From Pseudomonas alkylphenolica (lineage in GTDB: Bacteria > Pseudomonadota > Gammaproteobacteria > Pseudomonadales > Pseudomonadaceae), in the NCBI RefSeq assembly GCF_000746525.1, contig NZ_CP009048.1:1853501-1917500 (forward strand): a DNA stretch of 64,000 nt, written 5' to 3'. The notes beneath the pieces are model-generated. The model did not search any database. It was not told where the DNA came from and was given only the letters and a program-made list of their open reading frames with translations. Both the position numbers and the translations under genes were made by a program. Numbering within the stretch: position 1 is the first letter of the stretch; the number at the start of each line of letters is the position of its first letter. This document shows, in pieces, positions 23,497 to 31,189 of this stretch.

Positions 23497-24557
23497 TGGC
23501 GGCTCAATACGGGCTACGCACCAGGGATGCGTCTGGCTTGGTGACAATTGACACATCGATCACCCCGATTCGCTCGCTGAAGATGATGACGGTCACCGGC
23601 AATGGCAGCTTTGACCAGTACATCGCGGTACCCGAGATCCAGGCCCAGTCGTTCGTGGTCGTTGACACGCTGGAGGACCGCGGGGAATACACGTTTTCCC
23701 CGCAAGCCTGGTATTCGACCGGGCAATTGCAGCTTCGGCAGCCGCAGAACCTCACCTGGCAGGTGATGATTCTGTCGCAGGGTGGCGAGCCGTTCTCCGC
23801 GCCTGGCTCATACGGCATTCGGACCTCCAACAACAACGTGCGGACCCAGATCGATGCGGTCAACAAAGTGCTCACCGTTCATTACAACGGCGCGTTTCAG
23901 TTAGGTGTCTATTGGCGTCCGGGCATGCAAGCCCAACTAATTCAGTGGGCTGATGTAACTTTTCCGAGTCCAATAACCACGCATGAACGTCCGTTGATCT
24001 TCCTCAATGCGGACGATTACATGATGGTTGGCAATTTTTATGTGAAGGGAAGACCGGGAAACTGGACTGGCTTCAGGCTAAAGCAATGGTCAAGTAAAAG
24101 CGCACATGGAAGTGCGGCAGATAGTTACATGAACATCCGCTGGTACTGTGCGAGTTACCAGGCTCCAAGCACGCCAGCAGGGCAGTACGGCGCCTCCGTC
24201 AGGGATGCCGCTGGCAATCGGACGTTCGTGACCACGGCCAACCTGGCGCTGTTGAACAGCCAGCCGGCAGCCAACGCTTTTGTCAGTACTGGCAACCCCA
24301 TTACAGGCACTGGCTATTACGCACCCAGCCAGCAGATGGTGTGGACCGGAAGCTATGACGACTACGTGCTGGCCAACGCACTGTTCTCTTGCACAAACAT
24401 CATTCAGACCACCCAGCCCATTCGTGCGAACTTCGGCGGTTTCCTTCCGGGTAACCGGTCGATTCTGCAGATGTACTGCGACAACGGCTCAGGCATCAAT
24501 CCGCTGACCGCAAATGGCCGAACCCTGTTCGCCTCGCGCCCAATGAAACCTCTCTGA
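23496..24557 (+). CDS. Tail-tip accessory protein with three internal repeats (353 aa)
   Basis: Starts at the ATG overlapping the J stop. A YG-x-R motif followed by D and a V/T-rich strand recurs at residues 5, 106 and 231 (YGLRTRDASGLVTID, YGIRTSNNN, YGASVRDAAGNRTFVT), so the protein looks like three copies of a similar beta domain. There is no signal peptide. The central part (about 135-215) is AT-richer than J. Genes of this size lie after J in many Pseudomonas siphophages and are unannotated; a receptor-binding or J-decorating role is inferred from place only. Confidence 0.7.
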   Translation: MAAQYGLRTRDASGLVTIDTSITPIRSLKMMTVTGNGSFDQYIAVPEIQAQSFVVVDTLEDRGEYTFSPQAWYSTGQLQLRQPQNLTWQVMILSQGGEPFSAPGSYGIRTSNNNVRTQIDAVNKVLTVHYNGAFQLGVYWRPGMQAQLIQWADVTFPSPITTHERPLIFLNADDYMMVGNFYVKGRPGNWTGFRLKQWSSKSAHGSAADSYMNIRWYCASYQAPSTPAGQYGASVRDAAGNRTFVTTANLALLNSQPAANAFVSTGNPITGTGYYAPSQQMVWTGSYDDYVLANALFSCTNIIQTTQPIRANFGGFLPGNRSILQMYCDNGSGINPLTANGRTLFASRPMKPL

Positions 24558-24568
24558 AGGAACAATTC

Positions 24569-25564
24569 ATGCCCTGGTACAGGCAAGGCAAGGTCGCTAT
24601 CACGGCTGGCCAAAACACGGTGACCGGTACCGGCACCGACTTTTCTGCAAACTCCCGAGTGGGCGATGCGTTTCAAGGGCCTGATGGCCGCTGGTACGAA
24701 GTAACCAACATCACGAGTGCCACGGTGCTCAGTATTCTTCCGGCCTACCAAGGGGCTACTGTCTCCGGTGGATCCTACGGCCTGGCGCCAATGCAGGGCT
24801 ACGTGAAGGAGTCAGCGGACCGCCTGCGCCAGATCGTCAACGACTGGGGCAGCACGTTAGCGGGCTTGGGTACGGCCGCATTTGCAGCCCTTACCACGTC
24901 ATCTACAGACACCACCCCTGGCAGGGTAACGCGCGTTGGAGATTTTGGCTGGGGGGGAGGGGCGCAGCAGGACTCGCTTATCAACAACGCCACGTTCGGG
25001 AGCGTTGTGCGGACATACAACGATCCTGGTTCTCCTACGACGTCTACGTATGTAGGCCTCCACCTGCAGCGGGAGCCTGGCGGCCGAAGCGCGGACATAC
25101 TGTGGGGCGATTCCCCGTCGACTATGTACTGGCGAACAACGAATGGGGCTGGCGTAATCGGTCCCTGGCACTACTCCTACAGCAATAGAAACATCCTCGG
25201 GCCAGTGAGTCAGTCTGGCGGCGTTCCTGCCGGGGCAATTATCCAGCGTGGGTCGAACGCCAATGGTGAGTTCGTAAAGTTTGCAGACGGCACGATGATC
25301 TGCACCTGGTCAGGCACGGTCGGTTACAACCTCACTTCACAATACGGCAACAACTTCATCGCTGCCGGGTCCTGGGCATTCCCCGCACAGTTTGCCAGCC
25401 CGCCGACGATGTCTGGTGCGGCCTTTCTGCTCAATCGGGTGACCTACATCGCTTCCGCTGCGGTCTCGGCCACTTCATGGGCGTTCACCGTGGTTGACCC
25501 GAACGGTACGCAGGCATCTGGTATGTACCAGGTGCAACTTACAGCGGTAGGGCGGTGGTTCTGA
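24569..25564 (+). CDS. Tail fibre protein
   Basis: 331 residues from ATG 24569 with GAAGGAAC. The N-terminal MPWYRQGKVAITAGQNTVTG with GTDFSANSRVGDAFQGPDG is the conserved virion-attachment domain of Pseudomonas phage fibres. The middle has the RVGDFGWGGGAQQ repeat unit found in many fibres, and the C-terminal domain from ~225 (GSNANGEFVKFADGTMICTWSG) ends in the usual QVQLTAVGRWF. A G-tract (24951-24957) encodes the FGWGGG motif. Followed by an assembly-chaperone-like gene. Confidence 0.87.
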   Translation: MPWYRQGKVAITAGQNTVTGTGTDFSANSRVGDAFQGPDGRWYEVTNITSATVLSILPAYQGATVSGGSYGLAPMQGYVKESADRLRQIVNDWGSTLAGLGTAAFAALTTSSTDTTPGRVTRVGDFGWGGGAQQDSLINNATFGSVVRTYNDPGSPTTSTYVGLHLQREPGGRSADILWGDSPSTMYWRTTNGAGVIGPWHYSYSNRNILGPVSQSGGVPAGAIIQRGSNANGEFVKFADGTMICTWSGTVGYNLTSQYGNNFIAAGSWAFPAQFASPPTMSGAAFLLNRVTYIASAAVSATSWAFTVVDPNGTQASGMYQVQLTAVGRWF

Positions 25565-25643
25565 TGGCCTCCGCTTCCAAGCCGGACGGCCTGAAAAATG
25601 CGTCCAGTTAAACCCCACTGCCTGACGGCCTAAGGAGCACTTT

Positions 25644-26249
25644 ATGCTTATCAAGCTTTCCCCGGTTTCTCCGCTGTCGCCAGACGCGACCCTGGTTGTC
25701 TCAAAGCAGGGCGAAGCAATCACCTTAAACGGCACCCAGTTCGATTTCAGCAGGCTGGAGAATGGCGCCACGCTGCCCGCTGAAGCCGTACGGTCCGATT
25801 GGATCAGTAAGCCAGTCGAGCGCATTGATGGGAGGCTGGTCCTCACGCTCACGTTGCCGTGCCACGACGGCGCGCCAGAATCTGCACGCTTCCCCGTCGA
25901 TATTGTCAGCCCCGCCGACGGCCCGGTTCGATTGCCAGGCATTGAGCCGTCCACCGTTCCGCAGTCAGCCGCAGGTGTTATCGACTGGTCGCAGGTCATC
26001 ACTCGCGAGATGAAAGAGCAGGCTGCCACCGGGCGGCTGCTGGCTGCCGTGGTCACAGAGGCAGCGCAGCGCCGGGCGGCGGCCGACATGGCCATCGCGC
26101 CACTGCAAGACGCGGTGGAGCTGGGCCGCGCCGACCAGGCAAAGCAGGACCTGCTGCGCGCCTGGAAGAACTATCGCATCGACCTGGGCGAGATTCCTCA
26201 GCAAGCAGGATACCCCACTGAAATTGACTGGCCCGCGCCGCCGGCCTGA
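25644..26249 (+). CDS. Tail fibre assembly-like protein with extra N-terminal domain
   Basis: 201 residues. The C-terminal ~90 residues include a helix and QDLLRAWKNYRIDLGEIPQQ with EIDWPAPP at the very end, the signature of Tfa fibre-assembly chaperones. The N-terminal ~110 residues (MLIKLSPVSPLSPDATLVVS, LSRLENG-type strands) are beta-rich and not part of classical Tfa. So this looks like a domain fusion; it may stay on the fibre tip. ATG 25644 with AAGGAG. A terminator follows. Confidence 0.72.
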   Translation: MLIKLSPVSPLSPDATLVVSKQGEAITLNGTQFDFSRLENGATLPAEAVRSDWISKPVERIDGRLVLTLTLPCHDGAPESARFPVDIVSPADGPVRLPGIEPSTVPQSAAGVIDWSQVITREMKEQAATGRLLAAVVTEAAQRRAAADMAIAPLQDAVELGRADQAKQDLLRAWKNYRIDLGEIPQQAGYPTEIDWPAPPA

Positions 26250-26268
26250 CCCATACCGAAAGCACCGG

Positions 26269-26291
26269 CCGCCACTTGGCGGTATTTTTTT
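26269..26291 (+). terminator. Terminator between fibre and lysis genes
   Basis: CCGCC-actt-GGCGG then TATTTTTTT. The endolysin ribosome site (CTGGAG) begins right after it. Confidence 0.7.
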
Positions 26292-26307
26292 GCCTGGAGA
26301 AAAGTGA

Positions 26308-26739
26308 ATGCGGACATCGCAACGAGGTCTGAGCCTCATCAAGTCCTTCGAAGGCCTGCGCCTGCTGGCCTATCGGGACGCCGTCGGCGTCTGGACCATC
26401 GGCTACGGCGCCACTCGCGGGGTAAAGCCGGGCATGTCGGTCACCAAAGAGCAGGCTGAACGGATGCTGCTCAACGACGTGCAGCGCTTTGAGCCGGAAG
26501 TCGAGCGGCTGGTGCAGGTCCCGCTGACCGGCAATCAGTGGGACGCCCTGGTCAGCTTCACCTACAACCTAGGCGCGGGCAACCTGGAGTCGTCGACGCT
26601 GCTGCGCCTGCTCAATCGTGGTGATTATGCCGGTGCTGCCGAGCAGTTTCCGCGCTGGAACAAGGCGGGCGGTAAGGTGCTGCCCGGCCTGGTGCGTCGC
26701 CGGGAGGCTGAGCGCGTGCTGTTTCTGGAGGCGGTGTGA
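26308..26739 (+). CDS. Endolysin, GH24 lysozyme
   Basis: 143 residues. The catalytic set of T4-like/P22-like lysozymes is present: E15 in KSFEGLRL, D24 in YRDAVG and T30 in WTIGYG, plus LVSFTYNLGAGNLESSTLL and FPRWNKAGGKVLPGLVRRREAE. There is no signal sequence or SAR anchor at the N-terminus, so it relies on the holin for export. It cuts the glycan backbone of peptidoglycan. It overlaps the Rz gene by 4 bases. Confidence 0.95.
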   Translation: MRTSQRGLSLIKSFEGLRLLAYRDAVGVWTIGYGATRGVKPGMSVTKEQAERMLLNDVQRFEPEVERLVQVPLTGNQWDALVSFTYNLGAGNLESSTLLRLLNRGDYAGAAEQFPRWNKAGGKVLPGLVRRREAERVLFLEAV

Positions 26740-27248
26740 ACTGGCTGACGCGGGTACCTGCCTGGTGCTGGTGGGCTCTGGCCCTGCTAGTTGTCGCTGG
26801 AGGCCAGCAAATTCGAGTGGGAGCGAGCAAGCTCGATGCCGCCAATGCACGCCAAGAACTGGCCGACTTCCGCTTGGAAGTCTCCGAGCGCGACCTGCGC
26901 GCCACGGCCAAGGCAAGAACAGAAGAGCAGCGCCGCCAAACTGTGGCGGACGAAGAGGGCAGGAGAGCAGATGAGCGCATCATGGATCTTGAAGGCAGGG
27001 CTGTTACTGCTGAGTCTCGGGCTGTCGGCATGCGCGACGAAATCGACCGACTGCGGAATGGCCGATCAGCAACCTGCAGTGCCATCACTACCCAGCAGCG
27101 CCAGGCAAGAGAGCCTGCCATCGTGGTGCTCGGGGGATTGCTTGAAGAGTCTGACCGAATGGCGGGAAGCCTCGCGGAGGCGCTTGAGCGAAGTCGAATA
27201 AAAGGCCTCACCTGCGAAGCGGTAGTGGACGGCATCCGGAAGCCGTGA
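26736..27248 (+). CDS. Rz-like inner-membrane spanin (DUF2514 type)
   Basis: 170 residues from GTG 26736 overlapping the lysozyme stop. A single N-terminal membrane span (PAWCWWALALLVVAGG) is followed by a long charged coiled coil (ELADFRLEVSERDLRATAKARTEEQRRQ) and a C-terminal helix. This is the i-spanin layout of DUF2514 proteins in Pseudomonas phages. It contains the complete o-spanin gene in another frame. Confidence 0.85.
   Translation: MNWLTRVPAWCWWALALLVVAGGQQIRVGASKLDAANARQELADFRLEVSERDLRATAKARTEEQRRQTVADEEGRRADERIMDLEGRAVTAESRAVGMRDEIDRLRNGRSATCSAITTQQRQAREPAIVVLGGLLEESDRMAGSLAEALERSRIKGLTCEAVVDGIRKP
26971..27201 (+). CDS. Rz1-like outer-membrane lipoprotein spanin, nested in Rz
   Basis: 76 residues in the +1 frame within Rz, from ATG 26971 with AGGAGAGCAG upstream. 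MSASWILKAGLLLLSLGLSAC is a lipoprotein signal with lipobox L18-S19-A20-C21; the mature part is short, proline-containing and has two more cysteines (PSWCSGDCLK). Together with Rz it would fuse inner and outer membranes in the last lysis step. The nested arrangement is that of lambda Rz/Rz1. Confidence 0.85.
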   Translation: MSASWILKAGLLLLSLGLSACATKSTDCGMADQQPAVPSLPSSARQESLPSWCSGDCLKSLTEWREASRRRLSEVE

Positions 27249-27259
27249 GAAACACCCCT

Positions 27260-27325
27260 AGTGCCAGTCCGGAGTGGCACTGGAATCCCGCCAAAACAAA
27301 TGACCAACGGAGTGGTCATCCCGCC
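27260..27325 (+). repeat. Two consecutive hairpins with shared loop and tail
   Basis: AGTGCCA(27260-27266)/TGGCACT(27275-27281) and TGACCA(27301-27306)/TGGTCA(27313-27318). Both loops contain CGGAG and both stems are followed by ATCCCGCC (27285-27292 and 27318-27325). Stem sequences differ while loop and 3' tail agree, as expected for a repeated functional unit with compensated stems. Confidence 0.6.
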
Positions 27326-27576
27326 TACCCTGCTTAAATTTTGCTACAGTAAAACTTAAAGCGCCATTTTTCCCTAGCAAATGCTGGTGATTTATTAAAA
27401 ATCGATCCGATCCATCATCGGCGCAACAGAAAACCTCCTGACTACCGGATTCATTGGGTTTACCAGGTTTTCTGCTTGTTTCGCTTGCATCTAAATTGTT
27501 CTCATTTGCTACTTTCTATCATCGTCACTACATTTGCATATTCTCGAAGGCGGCGTATGCCGCACACATTCGCATC

Positions 27577-27711
27577 ATGCAAAAGGGCGTCGTAGTTTAT
27601 CAGGAAAGCCGTACGTGCGACCGTAAGACAACGGCCCTGGCAGTTATGTACTGGGGCGATCCGTTCTCGTGCCGCTCCCGCGACAACACCTGGGTGTCCC
27701 GCATGCCTTGA
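27577..27711 (+). CDS. Doubtful small ORF (44 aa)
   Basis: MQKGVVVYQESRTCDRKTTA then a WGDPFSCRSRDNTWVSRMP end. The open frame extends upstream to a TTG at 27454 but that part is AT-rich and unconvincing. There is no clear ribosome site. The codon choice in the last 40 codons is acceptable for Pseudomonas, so a small real protein cannot be excluded. Confidence 0.25.
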   Translation: MQKGVVVYQESRTCDRKTTALAVMYWGDPFSCRSRDNTWVSRMP

Positions 27712-27937
27712 TTCCTGATGGCGAGCAGTAGATTCCAAGCAAGCCCGTATCGTTCGAGGGCGCCTTCATTTAGACTGATGGCTCTACACTGAGATTACCG
27801 ATGCAACTAATGATAGGATAAGTGGCATTTCACCCGCACCTTCGGCTATTAATCGAGGCTTGTGAGCTTGAGCGCGACATTCGCAAACGTAAGCTGAAAA
27901 ATACTAATGCAGCACGGATTTAATTTAGGGTTTTTTT

Positions 27938-28828
27938 ATGTCTGCTCAACGTCACGATGTTTCTGATACACCGTTGGTGACAGTAATCATCGCCTCTTAC
28001 AATCACGCTCGCTATATAGAAAAAAGCGTAAATAGCGTCATCAACCAAACCTATTCCAACATTGAGTTGCTCGTCATCGACGATGGTTCAACGGATGAGA
28101 GCCCGGCGATTCTGAAGCAGCTCCAGGAAAAGCATGGTTTCGATTTACGCTTTCAGGCCAACAAGGGCCTGGCGGCTACGCTTAATGATGCGATTGAGCG
28201 TGCACGGGGCGAGTTAATTGTCCCGTTCGGCTCCGACGACATCATGGTTGCTCATCGTATCGCCACGCAAGTGGAGTACATGAAGGGCAAACCTGAAGTG
28301 GGTATTTGTTCGGCCAATATCGAAACCATTGACCAAGATGGTCGGGTAATGGGCCCGCGCGAGCAGCGTAAGCGTAATTTGCCCTTTCGCCGCCTGGATT
28401 TTGACGATCTTTTTCTCGATCGCAAACCTGGTCCAATGGCCGCGACGTTGATGCTGCGACGCGAAGCCCTGGATAAAGTCGGTGGCTTTAATGCGAACAT
28501 TCGGCTGGAAGATGTCTATATCGAGTTAGCGATTGCTCGTGCCGGCTACTTCATCGACGTGCTTGGCGAGGTGCTGGCGCAATACCGTGATCATCCTACC
28601 AACACCTTCAAGAATGGCCGGTTCATGGTGGATAACGTGCTGAAAACGTACGCGGTGTTCCGTGACCATCCGCAGTACGAGAAGGTCTGCATGAACTTCC
28701 GGAACTCCATGGTGCTTAAGTACGCCAACCGTGACAAGGCACTGACTCGGGAAATCCTGGCGGAAATCCCGGTCAAGTACTGGAACAAGAAAACCTTGCG
28801 CGGTATCTGGAGGCTGATCAGCTCTTGA
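27938..28828 (+). CDS. Glycosyltransferase family 2
   Basis: 296 residues. GT-A fold signatures: VTVIIASYNHARYIEKSV at 14-31, IDDGSTDES near 50, and GSDD near 98 as the DxD-like metal site; QYRDHP and the C-terminal helix follow. Such enzymes move a sugar from a nucleotide-sugar to a growing envelope polysaccharide on the cytoplasmic side of the inner membrane. It converges on an O-antigen-ligase-like gene with an 11-base overlap, so LPS or exopolysaccharide is the likely product. Composition is less GC-rich at the 5' end. Confidence 0.88.
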   Translation: MSAQRHDVSDTPLVTVIIASYNHARYIEKSVNSVINQTYSNIELLVIDDGSTDESPAILKQLQEKHGFDLRFQANKGLAATLNDAIERARGELIVPFGSDDIMVAHRIATQVEYMKGKPEVGICSANIETIDQDGRVMGPREQRKRNLPFRRLDFDDLFLDRKPGPMAATLMLRREALDKVGGFNANIRLEDVYIELAIARAGYFIDVLGEVLAQYRDHPTNTFKNGRFMVDNVLKTYAVFRDHPQYEKVCMNFRNSMVLKYANRDKALTREILAEIPVKYWNKKTLRGIWRLISS

Positions 28829-30020
28829 CTGTTCGGCTACGCGCCCAGTAGATCAGCGATTGGCCGTAGACCAGAGCCAGCGGTATCCAGATCAGGAACC
28901 AATGCTCTTTGGGGCGTGACATGAAGGCACTTCCTTCAGTCAGGCCCGAAGCAAAGCCGAAGATAAGCCAGGTCGCCGCGAGCGTGACAGCAGGGTGCTT
29001 GCGGTAGACCCAACTGAAGTACATCGCCAGGCCGTAGAGCGTCAACCACAATGCCAATCCCAAGATGCCGCCTGCGTACAACACGCCCAATTCGATGTTA
29101 TGCGGATCGGCGAAGGTGTCGGCCATGCCTGGAATGATCACCGTCATGGGGGAGTCGAAGCCATGCCCCAGCCATGGATACTCACTGATCTGGCGCAATG
29201 ACTCCATCCAGATGGCGGGACGGTAGGATACGCCGCGTTGGGTAATGGCTTCGGGATGAATCAGCACAAGACTGATGATGCCAAGTGCTGCCACCCCTAT
29301 GGCAATCAAGCTGCGTCGGCGGTCGCCGACGATCATCAGCCACCCCAGGGCGGCCGTCAGTCCCACCAATGGTGTCCGTGAGCCGGTTGCGATGATCGCT
29401 ACGCCCAGTACCGCCAGGCAGATAATCGGCAGTGGGCTCAACGCGTTACGTGCCTGGAACCATGATCCCAGCCAGAATGCGGCGAATGCGCCGAATACAT
29501 GAGCGGTGAGCAAGGGGTTGTAGAGCGCGCCGTAACCGCTTAAACGGTTATCAGCGTCGGGCAGCTTGAAGAGCATGAAGTAGATCAGCGACAGGCCCGC
29601 CGCCAATGCGGCGAAGATAGCCGCCAGGCGCGTGCACTTGTCCAGTTGCGCTGGGGTGCGCAGAGCGATGATGCCCGCAGAGAACAGCAGCATTGCGATG
29701 TACAACGGTCGTTTGACCAAGCTGCCCGTTGAGTTTTCCGTATCGGACCAGGCAATGCTCAGGAGGGTGTACGCACTGAAGGCCAGGAAGGCCAGAAACA
29801 GCGGGTTGCTGGTAAGGGGTTTGAGTAATCGCGGCTGCAGGATCAACGCCAGGAGGGTGGGGACGGCCAGGAAAATGTAAAAGAGCTTGTGATACATCGC
29901 TCGTTCCCCAACCCAGAACATCCCCGTGAGAATGACCAGCCAGCCTATCGGCAATACGTAGCTATTGATCATGTTCCCTAAGCGTTGGGCCTTGGTCTCT
30001 ATCGGTACATCAATTGACAT
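28818..30020 (-). CDS. O-antigen ligase / Wzy_C family membrane protein
   Basis: 400 residues with about 10-12 membrane spans. The Wzy_C region has TGSRTPLVGL near 210 and a large periplasmic loop with RPAIWMESLRQISEYPWLGHGFDS and FADPHNIELGVLYAGGILG, where the H in NIELGVL-type motifs and R residues are typical of WaaL ligases. It probably joins polysaccharide to lipid A-core or polymerises units in the periplasm. ATG 30020; a TATAAA-like box lies upstream on this strand near 30050. Confidence 0.85.
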   Translation of the reverse strand: MSIDVPIETKAQRLGNMINSYVLPIGWLVILTGMFWVGERAMYHKLFYIFLAVPTLLALILQPRLLKPLTSNPLFLAFLAFSAYTLLSIAWSDTENSTGSLVKRPLYIAMLLFSAGIIALRTPAQLDKCTRLAAIFAALAAGLSLIYFMLFKLPDADNRLSGYGALYNPLLTAHVFGAFAAFWLGSWFQARNALSPLPIICLAVLGVAIIATGSRTPLVGLTAALGWLMIVGDRRRSLIAIGVAALGIISLVLIHPEAITQRGVSYRPAIWMESLRQISEYPWLGHGFDSPMTVIIPGMADTFADPHNIELGVLYAGGILGLALWLTLYGLAMYFSWVYRKHPAVTLAATWLIFGFASGLTEGSAFMSRPKEHWFLIWIPLALVYGQSLIYWARSRTVKS

Positions 30021-30296
30021 CTCGCGTGCTCATCCTAATCAATGCCATATTTATAATGTCCTGCGCGGTATTAATTCTGAAACTTTTGGGCCCTTTAAAG
30101 GCTGCCTCCTTGTTGAATAAGGGCGGCACAGCAGCCCATGGCCACGGATCAAGTGGCTGAAGGAATTGTGGACAGGGGCTGGCAGGAAAATAGCATCAAT
30201 CCATCGTTGGTGCCACGCTGGAGTGGCAGCAGGCTGACGGCGCTGACGGGCACATTGACCCCGGCTGAGGTACCGCTGAGCATTGGCGGCGGGGCT

Positions 30297-31070
30297 TCAG
30301 AACGCCAGTTTGTAACCGATCATCAGCAGCATGCCAGCCAGGCACGGACGCAGGACGCTGTCGGAAATGCGCCCGGTCAGGTGGCTGCCCAGGTAGATGC
30401 CCGGCAGCGAACCCAACAGCAGGTAACCCAGCAGCGACCAGTCCATATTGCCCATGCTGGCGTGGCCCAGGCCGGCGACCAGGGTCAAGGGCACTGCGTG
30501 TGCGATCTCGGTGCCGACCAGGCGGCGGGTGACGAGGTAGGGGTAGAGCAGGAACAGGGCTACAGTACCCAGGGCGCCAGCGCCGATGGAGGTCAGCGAG
30601 ACCATGACGCCGGTGATCACGGTCAGCAGGTTGAGGCTGGTACCGCTCAGGTGATAGCGGTCGCCCGCGTGTTTGCTGGCGAATGCTTGCAGTTTGCTTT
30701 TGAACAGGATGGCCAGGGCGGTGAGTACCAAGACGACGGCCAGGCCTTGCTTGATCACAGCGTTGGCAGCCTGGGTGTCAGTGTCCAGGGTGCTGAGGAA
30801 CCACAGGGTTGCAGCAGCGGCAGGGACGCTGCCCAGGGTCAGCCAGCCGGTGATTTTCCAGTCGATGTTTCTGTTCTTGCTGTGGACCCAGACGCCGCTG
30901 GCTTTGGTAATGGCGGCGTACAGCAGGTCAGTGCCCACTGCGGTGGCCGGGCTGATGCCGAACCAAAGCAGGATCGGGGTCATCAATGAACCGCCGCCGA
31001 CGCCGGTCATGCCGACGATGAAACCTACGATGAGGCCTGCAATGGTGAAGCCGAATGAACCTACATCCAT
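30297..31070 (-). CDS. TauE/SafE family permease
   Basis: 257 residues, 7-8 membrane spans. The two repeat signatures GMTGVGGGSLMTPILLWFGI (20-39) and SIGAGALGTVALFLLYPYL near 160 define TauE/SafE (DUF81) proteins, which move sulfite, sulfoacetate or other sulfur-containing anions across the inner membrane. The second half has IAHAVPLTLVAGLGHASMGN. It is a single gene unit; no sulfonate catabolic genes lie nearby, so the substrate is open. A repeat element sits upstream. Confidence 0.88.
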   Translation of the reverse strand: MDVGSFGFTIAGLIVGFIVGMTGVGGGSLMTPILLWFGISPATAVGTDLLYAAITKASGVWVHSKNRNIDWKITGWLTLGSVPAAAATLWFLSTLDTDTQAANAVIKQGLAVVLVLTALAILFKSKLQAFASKHAGDRYHLSGTSLNLLTVITGVMVSLTSIGAGALGTVALFLLYPYLVTRRLVGTEIAHAVPLTLVAGLGHASMGNMDWSLLGYLLLGSLPGIYLGSHLTGRISDSVLRPCLAGMLLMIGYKLAF

Positions 31071-31189
31071 AATTTACCTAAACGCCCAACGTGCCCGTGA
31101 TCGGATGGCAGCCAGCATAAAGGTTTTTTTATAGCGAAATAGACTAGTTCGTTATTAGGTTATAACTGGGGTGTTGCTGGGCTAGCCCG

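Larger units (their letters stand above)
1..27248 (+). mobile_element. Lambdoid/HK97-type siphophage prophage, right part
   Basis: A continuous rightward run of phage genes: replication helicase end, recombination nucleases, holin, HNH, terminase, HK97-type head, lambda-type tail, fibre, endolysin and spanins. Neighbouring genes mostly overlap at ATGA or TGATG junctions, typical of a phage late operon. The integration and immunity end is to the left of the window, so attL and the repressor cannot be seen. The right boundary is placed after the Rz gene because an AT-richer gene-poor stretch and then host envelope genes follow; the exact attR is not identifiable without the left end. All structural genes look intact, so the prophage may be functional. 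Confidence 0.9.
27249..27937. other. Gene-poor prophage/host junction (likely contains attR)
   Basis: 689 bases, AT-richer than both sides. It holds two consecutive hairpins at 27260-27325 and one doubtful 44-codon frame (27577-27711). No tRNA gene or recognisable attachment core is visible; the left prophage end needed to find the direct repeat is outside the window. Confidence 0.5.

Noticed and set aside
24951..24962. G7-A-G4 tract in the tail fibre gene as a phase-variation switch
   Set aside because: The tract encodes the conserved FGWGGG fibre motif; seven Gs is short for slippage control and no alternative frame gives a useful product.
30138..30989. 283-codon plus-strand frame opposite the TauE/SafE gene
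   Set aside because: Glutamine/glycine-rich shadow translation of a clear membrane protein gene on the minus strand.
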